DNA from: Tianweitania sp. UT-5YL-CI-8
GTDB taxonomy: Bacteria > Pseudomonadota > Alphaproteobacteria > Rhizobiales > Rhizobiaceae
DNA length: 34,695 nucleotides
NCBI RefSeq assembly: GCF_030010215.1
Contig: NZ_JASCRR010000028.1
Coordinates: forward strand, 1-34,695
Reading direction: 5' to 3'
Notes under the pieces: model-generated
The model's database searches: none
What the model was told of the DNA's origin: nothing
What the model saw: the letters and a program-made list of their open reading frames with translations, nothing else
In this document: one piece after another, positions 7,667 to 16,054 of the stretch
How the letters are laid out: each line of letters starts with the position of its first letter
Position numbering within the stretch: position 1 is the first letter of the stretch
Position numbers and translations under genes: made by a program

Positions 7667-8932
7667 GTGTCGCGGCAGAACTATCTCTTCACTTCGGAAT
7701 CCGTCTCGGAAGGTCACCCGGACAAGGTATGCGACCGCATTTCGGACGAAATCGTCGATCTGGTTTATCGCGAAGCGAAAAAGACGGGCATGGACCCTTG
7801 GAAGGTTCGCGTTGCCTGCGAGGCGCTGGCCACCACCAACCGCGTCGTCATCGCCGGCGAGGTTCGCGTGCCCGACACGCTGCTGAAAAAGGGTAAGGAC
7901 GGCACCATCCTGACCGATGCCGCGGGCCATCCGCTGATCAACCCCGCCAAGTTCAAGTCGGCGGCGCGCAAGGCTATCCGCGCCATCGGCTACGAGCAGT
8001 CCGGCTTCCATTGGAAGACCGCCCGGATCGACGTGCTGCTGCACGGCCAGTCGCCCGACATCGGCCAGGGTGTCGACAACGCCGCCGACCGCCAGGGCGA
8101 GGAAGGTGCGGGCGACCAGGGCATCATGTTCGGCTATGCCTGCCGCGAGACGCCCGATCTCATGCCGGCGCCGATCTATTACAGCCACAAGATCCTCGAA
8201 TTGCTCGCTGCTGCCCGCCACAAAGGCACCGGAGACGCCGGCAAGCTCGGCCCCGACGCCAAGAGCCAGGTCACTGTGAAGTATGTCGACGGCAAGGCCG
8301 CCGAGGCCATGCAGATCGTGCTGTCCACCCAGCATCTCGACGAAAGCTGGGATTCCAACAAGGTTCGCCAAGTCGTAGAGCCCTACATCCGCGAAGCGCT
8401 GGGTGACCTCAAGATCGCCGACGACTGCAACTGGTACATCAACCCGACGGGCAAGTTCGTCATCGGCGGTCCCGATGGCGATGCCGGCCTGACCGGGCGC
8501 AAGATCATCGTCGACACCTATGGCGGCGCGGCCCCGCACGGCGGCGGCGCGTTTTCCGGTAAGGACACGACGAAGGTCGATCGTTCGGCTGCCTATGCGG
8601 CGCGCTATCTGGCCAAGAACGTGGTCGCGGCCAAGCTCGCCGACCGCTGCACCATCCAGCTCTCCTACGCCATCGGCGTGGCCCAGCCTTTGTCGGTCTA
8701 TGTCGACCTGCACGGAACCGGCACGGTCGACGAGGCCGTGGTGGAAGAGGCTTTGCGCAAGGTCATGGACCTGTCGCCGAGCGGCATTCGCCGGCATCTC
8801 GACCTCAACAAGCCGATCTATGCGCGCACCTCGTCCTACGGCCATTTTGGCCGAAAGCCGGGCCGCGACGGGTCGTTCTCCTGGGAGAAGACCGATCTGG
8901 TGAAGGCGCTCAAGGAAGCGGTCGCTGCCTGA
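7667..8932 (+). CDS. metK: S-adenosylmethionine synthetase
   Basis: Makes S-adenosylmethionine from methionine and ATP in the cytoplasm. 421 aa, the usual alphaproteobacterial length, starting at GTG 7667 with AAAGGA eight bases upstream. Signature motifs are intact: N-terminal [13 protein letters not shown], the hexapeptide-type [12 protein letters not shown], and the glycine-rich GGGAFSGKD loop followed by [13 protein letters not shown]. Nothing suggests inactivation. In many Hyphomicrobiales the housekeeping metK sits next to trmB and other housekeeping genes; here it is surrounded by pseudogenes and transposon debris, so it may be an additional copy or a relocated one. The 65-bp leader shows no SAM-riboswitch structure that I can recognise. 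Confidence 0.95.
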   Translation: MSRQNYLFTSESVSEGHPDKVCDRISDEIVDLVYREAKKTGMDPWKVRVACEALATTNRVVIAGEVRVPDTLLKKGKDGTILTDAAGHPLINPAKFKSAARKAIRAIGYEQSGFHWKTARIDVLLHGQSPDIGQGVDNAADRQGEEGAGDQGIMFGYACRETPDLMPAPIYYSHKILELLAAARHKGTGDAGKLGPDAKSQVTVKYVDGKAAEAMQIVLSTQHLDESWDSNKVRQVVEPYIREALGDLKIADDCNWYINPTGKFVIGGPDGDAGLTGRKIIVDTYGGAAPHGGGAFSGKDTTKVDRSAAYAARYLAKNVVAAKLADRCTIQLSYAIGVAQPLSVYVDLHGTGTVDEAVVEEALRKVMDLSPSGIRRHLDLNKPIYARTSSYGHFGRKPGRDGSFSWEKTDLVKALKEAVAA

Positions 8933-8954
8933 ATTGAACGCCAGTATCTGATCC

Positions 8955-8970
8955 GCGATGGAAACATCGC
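8955..8970 (+). terminator. GNRA-loop hairpin after metK
   Basis: GCGATG-GAAA-CATCGC forms a perfect six-base stem with a stable GAAA tetraloop, 22 bases past the metK stop. A TTTT run follows about 11 bases later and a T6 run at 8995-9000, so it could act as a weak intrinsic terminator. Stem seen directly; terminator role inferred. Confidence 0.4.
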
Positions 8971-9111
8971 CAGCCCAGCCTTTTGCCATCTAAATTTTTT
9001 AGTATGAGCGGAGTCAATAACTGGAAGACGTTTGTTTGCGCTTGATGTTGCCAAATTCTCATTTGGCTGACAATGATGTCGTCACTTGTAGAAAATTCTT
9101 CGGAGGCAAGA

Positions 9112-10350
9112 ATGCTTACTCGGCTGCCACCCTTATTTGTTTTCACAAAATTAAAATTGGTAATCGTGTCGTTTGTCGTTCTCATAGCGCCTAACGCCGA
9201 TGCGGCGGTAACTGTGACTCCTGCGCCGGATTGCAAATTTCTGGAAGCTAATGGAGGACTTACAGTTCACGCGACGGTCACCGGTACCAGCGACCAGAGC
9301 GTCGTTTGGATGGTGGATGGCGTTCCTGGAGGCGCACCAGCTATTGGAACGATCACATCAGGAGGCGCCTACCGAGCACCAGCCAATATGGAATCGCCGG
9401 TATTTGCCACGATCACCGCAGCGTCAGTAGCGGATGGCACCCAGGTTGCCAATCTGAGGGTTTGCGTGAACATGTACAGCAAGCCCGGTGACACGTATTT
9501 CGTGTCTACCACGGGTTCGAACTCGAACGCGGGAACCTACAGGCGCCTTGGCGTACCATTCAGTACGCGGTCAACAACTATGTTGGCCCGGGGGATACAA
9601 TCGTCCTGCGTGGCGGTGTTTACAACGAAGCTGTCGTTGTCACCAATACGGGGAGTACCGGTAATGGCTACATCACCCTCACGGAGGCTCCCGGGGAAGA
9701 TGCGATCATAGATGGCACCGGACTGAGCGGAAGTGGAAATAAGGGGCTGATAACCCTCGATGACGTCGATTACTGGCGCATAAAAGGGTTGGAACTTCGT
9801 AATTACAGATCCACTGACATAGAATTTCTCCCGATTGGCATTCTCGTTCAAGGCGCTGGCAATCGCATCGAAATTCGAAACAATATCATCCACAACATCG
9901 AGGCGAACTTCGCGCCAGTGGGAACCAAGCGTCCAGGAGCACTGGGCATGGCGCTAAACGGTACAAGCAGTACTTTACTTCGCAACCTTGTTGTCGATGG
10001 GAACGAACTTTACGATCTACAAACTGGAAACGGCGAAGCACTTACGGTCACGCAAAACGCTCAATATTTTCAGATCACGAAGAACATAGTTAGAGACAGT
10101 AACTTCATCGGAATAGACGCCCAAGGTTATTTCCCTGATAACATCAAATACCGCTCCAGAAATGGATGGATCGCTAGCAATACCGTTTATAATCTTTCTA
10201 CCGCCGGGAATTTGGCTAGTCCGCCTGATGCAGCTGCGATCGGAATATATGTGGACGGCGGCAGCGACATCACAGTCGAGCGGAGCAATGTCTATAATAC
10301 AGAAGGTGGTATTTTTCTGCTCAGTGAATGGCCAGGCCGATATGCCAATA
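9112..10350 (+). pseudogene. Secreted right-handed beta-helix protein, frameshifted and 3'-truncated
   Basis: Starts at ATG 9112 with a GGAGG ribosome-binding site. A signal peptide (about 31 residues ending NADA) is followed by an Ig-like segment (VHATVTGTSDQSVVWMVDG) and then GDTYFVSTTGSNSNAGT, the typical entry to DUF1565/pectate-lyase-like beta-helix domains. The frame then breaks. In another frame it continues APWRTIQYAVNNYVGPGD, GGVYNEAVVV and repeated coils such as IEIRNNIIHNIEA, ITVERSNVYNTEGGIFLL. Adding one C at the CC of 9536-9537 restores the frame (GTLQAPWRT). The 3' end is lost where IS6-family sequence begins near 10350. By eye this stretch is more AT-rich than its neighbours, suggesting transfer. 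Intact relatives act on or bind polysaccharides outside the cell; no activity is expected here. Confidence 0.7.
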
Positions 10351-10484
10351 AGAACGCTCAGCATTCGCCATCCACCTCCACCGCCTGCAGGCCATGGCGG
10401 AATGGAAAGCCGTGACCCGAACGCTGATCTGAAATCGAGCCCGCAGCTATCAGCGCGGTCAGTTGCCAACAACGTGACATCGCC
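10351..10484 (+). mobile_element. IS6-family element remnant: transposase C-terminus and terminal repeat
   Basis: The frame through 10370-10432 reads IHLHRLQAMAEWKAVTRTLI then stop, matching the C-terminus of the IS6-family transposase further right (RLHRLQAIAEWKAV). About 50 bases later GTGACATCGCC (10474-10484) matches the terminal inverted repeat of that element. The fragment therefore holds the 3' end of an IS6-family copy in plus orientation, cut off on its left inside the beta-helix gene and ending against a Tn3-family fragment. It differs in sequence from the copy at 20.3-21.2 kb, so it is a related but distinct element. Confidence 0.65.
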
Positions 10485-10485
10485 G

Positions 10486-10737
10486 GCACATAAGCTGAAG
10501 CGAGCCCTTTTCTTCCACGAGCGCGGCGAAATCCGCGACCGATCGTTCGAAAGCCAGGCTTTCCGCGCATCCGGCCTCAACCTCGTCGTCAGTGCGATCG
10601 TACACTGGAACACAGTCCATCTCGAACGGGCCGTCACCCACTTACGCAACGTGCGTCGCGAGATTCCCAATAATCTGCTTAAGCACATCTCGCCGCTGAG
10701 CTGGGAGCACATCGATCTGACTGGCATCTACACCTAG
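10486..10737 (+). pseudogene. Tn3-family transposase, C-terminal remnant
   Basis: About 83 residues beginning HKLKRALFFHERGEIRDRSF and ending LSWEHIDLTGIYT, the well-conserved C-terminal tail of Tn3-family TnpA proteins (EIRDR...FRASGLNLVV..I..WNT.YLE.A, then SPL.WEHI.LTG.Y). The rest of the ~1000-aa transposase is absent, and no 38-bp Tn3 terminal repeat was recognised downstream. Its 5' side starts exactly where the IS6-family terminal repeat ends, so an IS6-type event probably deleted the remainder. Confidence 0.75.
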
Positions 10738-11100
10738 GATGCAGAACATCAGATGTCTGAAGGCTTCCGGTCGCTTCGCCTTCCAACTGGGTTGCGGCGG
10801 GGCTGCTTAGAGTTCCTGCTTCGTTCGCCTTAACGTACGATTTTCGCACCGCTCTTGTTCCGACCCCGCTTGGCCTTCTTCCCGGGAAGCCTGCTTTATG
10901 CCCTCCGTCATTTCAGCGATAACTATTTCGACGGCATGACCTTCGGCGCTATTCAAACCCCATAGCGGCGATACCCCATCGCACCGTTAACAAAATCACT
11001 TCACCATAAATTGCGCCCCCCGAAATCGCTCATAGAAAATCATCTCGCTCGCCGTCCTCGGAGCTCTTCTGGCATCGACGGATTTTTGCAATACAGCCGT
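10738..11100. other. 363-bp stretch without recognisable genes
   Basis: Between the Tn3 remnant and the stop of the leftward amino-acid transporter operon. No frame gives a recognisable protein. A convincing terminator for the leftward operon was not found. It may be further transposon debris. Confidence 0.5.
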
Positions 11101-11832
11101 CTACTTCACGCCGCTCGACAAAAATGCCTGCAGTTCGGCTGTCTTTGGATATTCAAAAAGCTCCTTCGACGGCCCCGCCTCCCATATTTTGCCCTGATGC
11201 ATGAAGACGGTCAGGTCAGCGACGCTGCGGGCGAAGCTCATCTCGTGCGTGACCAGCAGCATCGTCATGCCTTCTTTTGCAAGCTGCTCCATGACGAGAA
11301 GCACCTCGCCGGTCAGCTCCGGGTCGAGCGCGGAGGTCACCTCGTCAAACAGCATCACTTTCGGCCGCATGGCAAGCGACCTTGCGATGGCCACTCGCTG
11401 TTGCTGGCCGCCGGACAGCATGTCAGGATAAGCGTCGAATTTTTCCAGCAACCCAACCTGCGAGAGGACTCGACGAGCAATAACCTCCGCATCTGCCGCT
11501 TTCACACCCTGGGTGATCCTGGGGGACAAGGTGATGTTCTGGCTGACGGTCAGATGCGGGAAAAGGTTGTAGCTCTGGAAGACGATGCCGACATCCTTGC
11601 GCAGTTCGCGAAGCTTGGTCGGTTCTTGTTGCACGTCGTGGCCCGCAACCGTGATGCTTCCGGACTGAAACGCTTCAAGCCCGTTTATGCAACGAAGCAT
11701 GGTGCTCTTGCCGGAACCACTCCGACCGATGATGGCGACCACCTGGCCTGTTTCGACGCTCAGCGAAACCCCCTTCAGAACCTCCAGGGCGCCGTACCGC
11801 TTGTGGACTTGATCAATGGCTACGACCGACAT
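11101..11832 (-). CDS. Polar amino acid-type ABC transporter, ATP-binding protein
   Basis: 243-aa ATPase of the GlnQ/HisP/ArtP type that powers uptake of amino acids or related organic ions. Walker A GRSGSGKST is at residues 36-44, the Q-loop in IVFQSYNLFPH, the signature LSGGQ at 139-143 and Walker B MLFDEVTSALD at about 160-170, with the family-typical MLLVTHEMSFAR switch histidine. It is the last gene of a leftward operon and overlaps the preceding permease gene by 20 bp. Operon partners include a hydroxyacid dehydrogenase and a GntR regulator, so the true cargo may be a sugar acid or amino-acid-like compound rather than a standard amino acid. Confidence 0.92.
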   Translation of the reverse strand: MSVVAIDQVHKRYGALEVLKGVSLSVETGQVVAIIGRSGSGKSTMLRCINGLEAFQSGSITVAGHDVQQEPTKLRELRKDVGIVFQSYNLFPHLTVSQNITLSPRITQGVKAADAEVIARRVLSQVGLLEKFDAYPDMLSGGQQQRVAIARSLAMRPKVMLFDEVTSALDPELTGEVLLVMEQLAKEGMTMLLVTHEMSFARSVADLTVFMHQGKIWEAGPSKELFEYPKTAELQAFLSSGVK

Positions 11833-12466
11833 GGAGCACCCTTTCGAGATAGCGGCTTAAACGCGACAGTGGAAAGCAGATGGCGAAATAGATGGCCGCG
11901 ACGACCATGAAGACCTCGAACGGTCTGAACGTCGCGTTGTTGACCAGTTGCCCGGCACGCGACAGTTCGACAAAACCGACCACGGAAACGATGGACGTGT
12001 TCTTGACGAGTTGAACCAGGAAGCCGACCGTCGGCGGCAGGGATATCCGCAGCGCCTGAGGCAGGATGATGTAACGATATTGCTGCGGTCGGGTCAGTGC
12101 AAGCGACGCGGAAGCCTCCCACTGTTGAGGAGGCACCGCTTGGATCGAACCCCGCCAGATTTCAGCGAGATAGGCCGACACGTAAATCGACAGCGACACC
12201 GACGCTGCAAGCAGCGGCGGGATTTCCACCCCTGCGATCGACAGCCCGTAATAGGCCATGAACAGGATCATCAGGACCGGAATGGACTGAATAACCAGGA
12301 TGTAGATGGCGGCGATCGTGCGCAGCACGGCGTTGTTGGCAAGCCGCATAATGGCGAACGCCCCGCCGCCGACCGCGCCAAAGGCAAGCGCGATAACGGT
12401 CAACACGATCGACCACCCCGCCGAGCGCAACAGAAAAAGAAACTCGGGCCAACCGAAAGTCGACAT
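11813..12466 (-). CDS. Polar amino acid-type ABC transporter, permease 2
   Basis: 217-aa HisM/GlnP-type inner-membrane permease beginning MSTFGWPEFLFLLRSAGWSI. The frame is open far upstream, but the ATG at 12466 shares a base with the stop of the previous permease gene (TGATG), which sets the start and implies coupled translation. Several hydrophobic segments and the coupling motif QWEASASLALTRPQQYRYIILPQALR (EAA type) are present, followed by VKNTSIVSVVGFVEL, characteristic of the HEQRo family. It pairs with the upstream permease as a heterodimer. Confidence 0.9.
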   Translation of the reverse strand: MSTFGWPEFLFLLRSAGWSIVLTVIALAFGAVGGGAFAIMRLANNAVLRTIAAIYILVIQSIPVLMILFMAYYGLSIAGVEIPPLLAASVSLSIYVSAYLAEIWRGSIQAVPPQQWEASASLALTRPQQYRYIILPQALRISLPPTVGFLVQLVKNTSIVSVVGFVELSRAGQLVNNATFRPFEVFMVVAAIYFAICFPLSRLSRYLERVLHVGRSH

Positions 12467-13170
12467 CAGGCGATCCCTTCCTTGCTGGCGGTACTCAGGA
12501 TGGAAACCACCTTCCTGTGAAACAGGCGATGGCCGAGCCAGATCAGGATAAGCTTGAGGACGAGCGCGAGAGCGAGATAGCTCAGCGTAACGACGATATA
12601 GGTCTCGAAGCTTCTGAACGTCCGTTGTTCGACTATCGCGGCGGCGCCTGAAAGTTCGGGCACCGAAATGAAGGAGCAAATGCTGGATGCAAGCAGCATC
12701 AGGACGAACTGGCTCGAGAGCGAAGGCCACACTTTCGCGATGGCGGGCTTCAGAACAACATAACGGAAGACCTGCGTACGGCTGAGCGCCAAGGACAGGC
12801 CGGCCTCAATCTGGGACTTGTGGATCGAATCGACGCCTGCGCGAATGATTTCGGTGGCGTAGGCCGAGAGGTTCAGCGTCATCGCCAGAAGTGCCGCCTG
12901 GGTGCCAGACATGCGAACTCCTAGCAGCGGCAATCCAAAGAAGATCATGAAGAGCTGTATGAGGAAGGGCGTGTTGCGTAGAAGCTCGACATAGGCATCG
13001 ACGCAAACGCGAACAAACGTATTCCCGAGGTTGCGTGATGCAACCAGTAGAATTGCCAAGCCGCTGCCAAGCAAAATGGCGCTGAATGACAAGCCGATCG
13101 TCAAAAGGATGCCACGTATGATCAGGTCGGACTCTGCGAATACCGACGCGAAATGAAGTGAGAATTCCAT
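12466..13170 (-). CDS. Polar amino acid-type ABC transporter, permease 1
   Basis: 234-aa HisQ/GlnP-type permease starting at ATG 13170. It has an N-terminal membrane segment (DLIIRGILLTIGLSFSAILL), the YVELLRNTPFLIQLFMIFFGLP motif typical of amino-acid permeases, and the coupling loop SQIEAGLSLALSRTQVFRYVVLKPA. Its stop overlaps the next permease start by one base. It lies 71 bp after the binding-protein gene and belongs to the same leftward operon. Confidence 0.9.
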   Translation of the reverse strand: MEFSLHFASVFAESDLIIRGILLTIGLSFSAILLGSGLAILLVASRNLGNTFVRVCVDAYVELLRNTPFLIQLFMIFFGLPLLGVRMSGTQAALLAMTLNLSAYATEIIRAGVDSIHKSQIEAGLSLALSRTQVFRYVVLKPAIAKVWPSLSSQFVLMLLASSICSFISVPELSGAAAIVEQRTFRSFETYIVVTLSYLALALVLKLILIWLGHRLFHRKVVSILSTASKEGIA

Positions 13171-13241
13171 GGCTCAACTCCTCCCAGGATTGCTATCCGC
13201 GACCGAACCAAGCCGCCGGTCGCGGACAGTCACAGGTGCGA

Positions 13242-14045
13242 CTAGAATGTGGGGAGTGTCGGCAAAGGCGTTCCCACCCATTTACGGGCAATGGCGTCGA
13301 GCTCGCCGTTTTGCTTCATCATGTAGATGGCGTTGTTCAGCCATTGATGCAGTTCGAACGCGTTCTTGCGAACTGTCATCGAATTCGGCTGCATCGAGAA
13401 GAAGAACTTCATTTCGGTTGACGTATCACCGCGCGAGCGAATAGCCGCGTTCGACTGCGCGTCAGGGCCTGCTATTGCCTGGACTTGGCCGGAGAACAGA
13501 GCCTGCATCGTAGTCGCATCGTCCTCGAACCTCAAAATTGTCAGACCCAATTCCGTCTCGCGATTGACGAATTCTTTCTCGACGCTCGATCCGCGGTTGA
13601 CGCCGACCGTCATCCCTTTCAAGTCCTCCCAGGATTTGATCTCGGTCGTCTTGGGAGCGTAGATACCGACCTGGAAAGCGCTGTAGGGAATGGTGAACAT
13701 GACCGCCTTGGCGCGTTCCGGAGTTGGAGCCAGCGTGGCCACCAAGAAATCGACCTTGCCGGATTCCAGTGCGGGAATACGAGAGGGCGGCGTAAGCTGA
13801 ACCATGGTGACTGGCACACCGAGATATTTCCCGACCAGTTCTGCGACATCGGCGTCGTAGCCGATGGCAATGCCCTGTGCATCAACCGAGCCGAACGGCG
13901 GAGCGCCGACCAGCACCCCGATCTTAACGGAACCACGGCTGACGATCTCATCGACGCTCTGCGCGCTCGCAGAACCTGCCGCTAAAATGCCCACTGATAC
14001 CGCCAGTATGGCAACCACTGATTTTACGGAATGTAAGAAGCTCAT
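13242..14045 (-). CDS. Polar amino acid-type ABC transporter, substrate-binding protein
   Basis: 267-aa periplasmic binding protein of family 3 (SBP_bac_3). I chose ATG 14045; a GTG one codon upstream is also open, and AGGGAGAGAG provides the ribosome-binding site. The signal peptide MSFLHSVKSVVAILAVSVG...ASA ends before QSVDEIVSRG. The fold markers GYDADVAELVGKYLGVPV, PSRIPALESGKVDFLVATLAPTPERAKAV and LKGMTVGVNRGSS are all present. The usual carboxylate-binding Arg of amino-acid binders (TxER) appears as TPER. The ligand is unknown; it is encoded next to a hydroxyacid dehydrogenase and opposite sugar-acid enzymes. Confidence 0.9.
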   Translation of the reverse strand: MSFLHSVKSVVAILAVSVGILAAGSASAQSVDEIVSRGSVKIGVLVGAPPFGSVDAQGIAIGYDADVAELVGKYLGVPVTMVQLTPPSRIPALESGKVDFLVATLAPTPERAKAVMFTIPYSAFQVGIYAPKTTEIKSWEDLKGMTVGVNRGSSVEKEFVNRETELGLTILRFEDDATTMQALFSGQVQAIAGPDAQSNAAIRSRGDTSTEMKFFFSMQPNSMTVRKNAFELHQWLNNAIYMMKQNGELDAIARKWVGTPLPTLPTF

Positions 14046-14110
14046 CACTCTCTCCCTTGTTTTGCTGAGCTGGTGGTCGGAACCCTTTTAAGCCGACCGA
14101 AATTCGTCCC

Positions 14111-15103
14111 TTAACCCTGCCGGATTTCTTCTCTGACTACGTTCATGCAAGGGCTGCCCTCCAGCCGCCGGCTTACATTTTCTGCGATGGTCTTCTGACG
14201 ACGGCGAATGGTACCGCTGGTCCAGCCGGACATGTGCGGTGTCATGACAATGTTATCGAGTTGATGAAACGGCTGCGACGAAGGGTGTTTGGGGGAGGCA
14301 TCCGCGCTCGGATAGGCATACCAGGTGTCTATGACAGCGCCGCCTATCCGCTTTTCCGTGAGCGCGTCGAAAAGCGCCTGCTCGTCGATGGTTGGACCGC
14401 GGCCGACATTAAACACAATGGCGTCGGCCTTCATGGCGGAGAACGCCGCTGCGTCGACAATGCTGCGCGTGGATGGCGTTAACGGCACCGAAACGACGAT
14501 GAAATCCGCCGTTGGCCAGAACTGCGCAAGATTGTCCAACGTGAACGACTGATCGACCAGATCGGACGTGTCGACGCGGCTGCGGTTGGCAACGGTCACG
14601 CGCATGTCGAAGGCCTTAGCGCGCCGTGCGATAGCCTTGCCGATATGACCGAATCCGACCAGTCCGACTGTTTTGCCCGACATCTCGCCATGCACACGGT
14701 CGAGTGCGCCGGACCAATAGGCCCATTCGCCGTTCCGAAGCTTGCGGTCGGCCGCTTCGAGCGGGACGTGCCGGCTCAGCATGGCTGCAAAGACATATTC
14801 AGCGATCGCCGGATCGTGGCCAAAGCAATTGCAGACGACCGCGCTATCTGGAAGCAGAGACAGATCGATCGCATCGTAACCCGCGCCGGGCACATGAAAC
14901 AGCGACAGGTTCTTTGGCATCGGCAGCGATGCATCGAATTTGACGCCAACGATGAACTCGGCCTCCGCGTAAATCCTGCGTTCAGCCTCAGTGCCTAGGA
15001 CATCGGGAAGAATGGCAACGTCGCCGATTCCAGCGACATGACTGGCGAAATCCTGGCTGAAACAGGCGGCGTTTTCACCATGGAAAACAATCCTCGGCGA
15101 CAT
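14111..15103 (-). CDS. D-2-hydroxyacid dehydrogenase-like NAD(P)-binding protein
   Basis: 330-aa member of the D-isomer-specific 2-hydroxyacid dehydrogenase family, which interconverts 2-keto and 2-hydroxy acids. The Rossmann motif GFGHIG spans residues 150-155. The catalytic Arg is R235 (NVGRG) and the His is H290 (MTPHMSGWT). The third member of the triad, normally Glu in a DVFxxEP context, falls on Y264 (IDTWYAYP), so the Arg-Glu-His relay is altered. The family contains other members with this W-Y-x-Y-P form. It lies 20 bp after the GntR regulator stop and upstream of the transporter genes, so regulator, enzyme and transporter are probably co-transcribed. A role in reducing or oxidising the imported acid is inferred. 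Confidence 0.8.
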   Translation of the reverse strand: MSPRIVFHGENAACFSQDFASHVAGIGDVAILPDVLGTEAERRIYAEAEFIVGVKFDASLPMPKNLSLFHVPGAGYDAIDLSLLPDSAVVCNCFGHDPAIAEYVFAAMLSRHVPLEAADRKLRNGEWAYWSGALDRVHGEMSGKTVGLVGFGHIGKAIARRAKAFDMRVTVANRSRVDTSDLVDQSFTLDNLAQFWPTADFIVVSVPLTPSTRSIVDAAAFSAMKADAIVFNVGRGPTIDEQALFDALTEKRIGGAVIDTWYAYPSADASPKHPSSQPFHQLDNIVMTPHMSGWTSGTIRRRQKTIAENVSRRLEGSPCMNVVREEIRQG

Positions 15104-15123
15104 ACGATGTCCTCCCTAGAAAC

Positions 15124-15879
15124 TTAAAGCTTGAAAATCGGCTCGATGCTGCAGTCGAGCAGGCGCGGATCAATGCCTGCCTCCATCTCGTCAAACATCG
15201 ATTCAACGAATCCCATCAAAGCATCGGTTGCCGCCAAAGCCGTATCGAGATGTCTGTTCGCAACAGCGTTCAGCACCGACAGATGACAATCCACCGTCCG
15301 GGTCAGATCGGACGTTCCAAGCGTGTGCGTGTGATGAATGAAGCCTATGCGCCGGTAGATGGTGTGCAATGGACGCAATGTGTGGACGAGGAACGGCTCT
15401 CCGGCTGCTGAGAGAAGTATCTCGTCGATACGACGGTCTAGCACATTGAACTCGGCCAAGGTGATTGCGCTGCGCCGCTCCTTCAGGGCCCGCTCGATAT
15501 GCAGCATCTGGTTGCGGTGCGAGAGGCTGGCCCGCTCGATAGCGAGCTTGACGACGAAACGCTCCACATCGCGCCGCAACTGCAACAGCATACGTTCTCT
15601 GGACAGGTCGATGGGCGCAACCTTGAGGCCGTGGCGCGGCACAATGACGAGCAACGTATCGGCAGCCAGCCGGCTGACGGCATTGTGCACAGGCGTGCGG
15701 CCAAGGCCGGTCATGTCCTGCAATTCCTGGAGTGTCAGCTGCCGACCAGGCTTCAGCTCGCAATTGACGAGCAGGTCCTCGATCCGCTGGTAAGCGAGCT
15801 CAAGAAAGTTTACTCGATTTGCCCTTGCCGGCTGCCCACCATCGACGACCAACTGCGGCTTATTTTTCGTCTTGGCCAT
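15124..15879 (-). CDS. GntR-family (FCD/FadR-type) transcriptional regulator
   Basis: 251 aa, with a winged helix at about residues 28-95 (LAYQRIEDLLVNCELKPG, LQELQDMTGLGRTPVHNAVSRL, LVIVPRHGLKV) and a C-terminal FCD ligand-binding domain. The first FCD metal-ligand motif, usually D-x3-H, reads LDRRIDEIL here, with Asp in place of His; later histidines (VDCHLSVLN, NRHLDTA) are present. It is divergent from the enolase-family gene and heads the leftward operon, so it is the obvious regulator of both arms. An imperfect palindrome of GntR type lies in the intergenic region. Confidence 0.88.
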   Translation of the reverse strand: MAKTKNKPQLVVDGGQPARANRVNFLELAYQRIEDLLVNCELKPGRQLTLQELQDMTGLGRTPVHNAVSRLAADTLLVIVPRHGLKVAPIDLSRERMLLQLRRDVERFVVKLAIERASLSHRNQMLHIERALKERRSAITLAEFNVLDRRIDEILLSAAGEPFLVHTLRPLHTIYRRIGFIHHTHTLGTSDLTRTVDCHLSVLNAVANRHLDTALAATDALMGFVESMFDEMEAGIDPRLLDCSIEPIFKL

Positions 15880-15942
15880 GAACGGTCTCCTCCCCTCACG
15901 ACTGCAAACAACGGTCTGCCTTCGAAAACTTTTTAAAACATG

Positions 15943-15958
15943 TTGTGAAATTTTACAA
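15943..15958. promoter_or_regulatory. TTGTGAAATTTTACAA, candidate GntR/FCD operator
   Basis: A 16-bp inverted repeat (TTGT-x-AAATTT-x-ACAA, one mismatched pair) midway between the divergent GntR gene and the enolase-family gene. Size, AT-rich centre and TTGT/ACAA arms resemble known FadR/VanR-subfamily sites. Immediately beside it, CGATATTATCG (15960-15970) is a second short palindrome. Binding is inferred. Confidence 0.5.
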
Positions 15959-16054
15959 GCGATATTATCGTAACGCTTGGGTGGAGCGAGGTGTATTGTT
16001 CAACTGGCCTTCATGGCTCAGGTGTCGCCCCGGCAGCAGGAGGAGGAGGAACGG

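Noticed and set aside
7430-8989. 519-codon minus-strand open frame opposite metK
   Set aside because: It is antisense to an intact, strongly motif-supported metK and crosses into the methyltransferase gene; it has no recognisable domain and results from GC-rich codon use.
9505-9540. tRNA T-loop-like GGTTCGAACTC motif
   Set aside because: No acceptor or anticodon stems around it; it lies within the beta-helix coding sequence (GSNSN).
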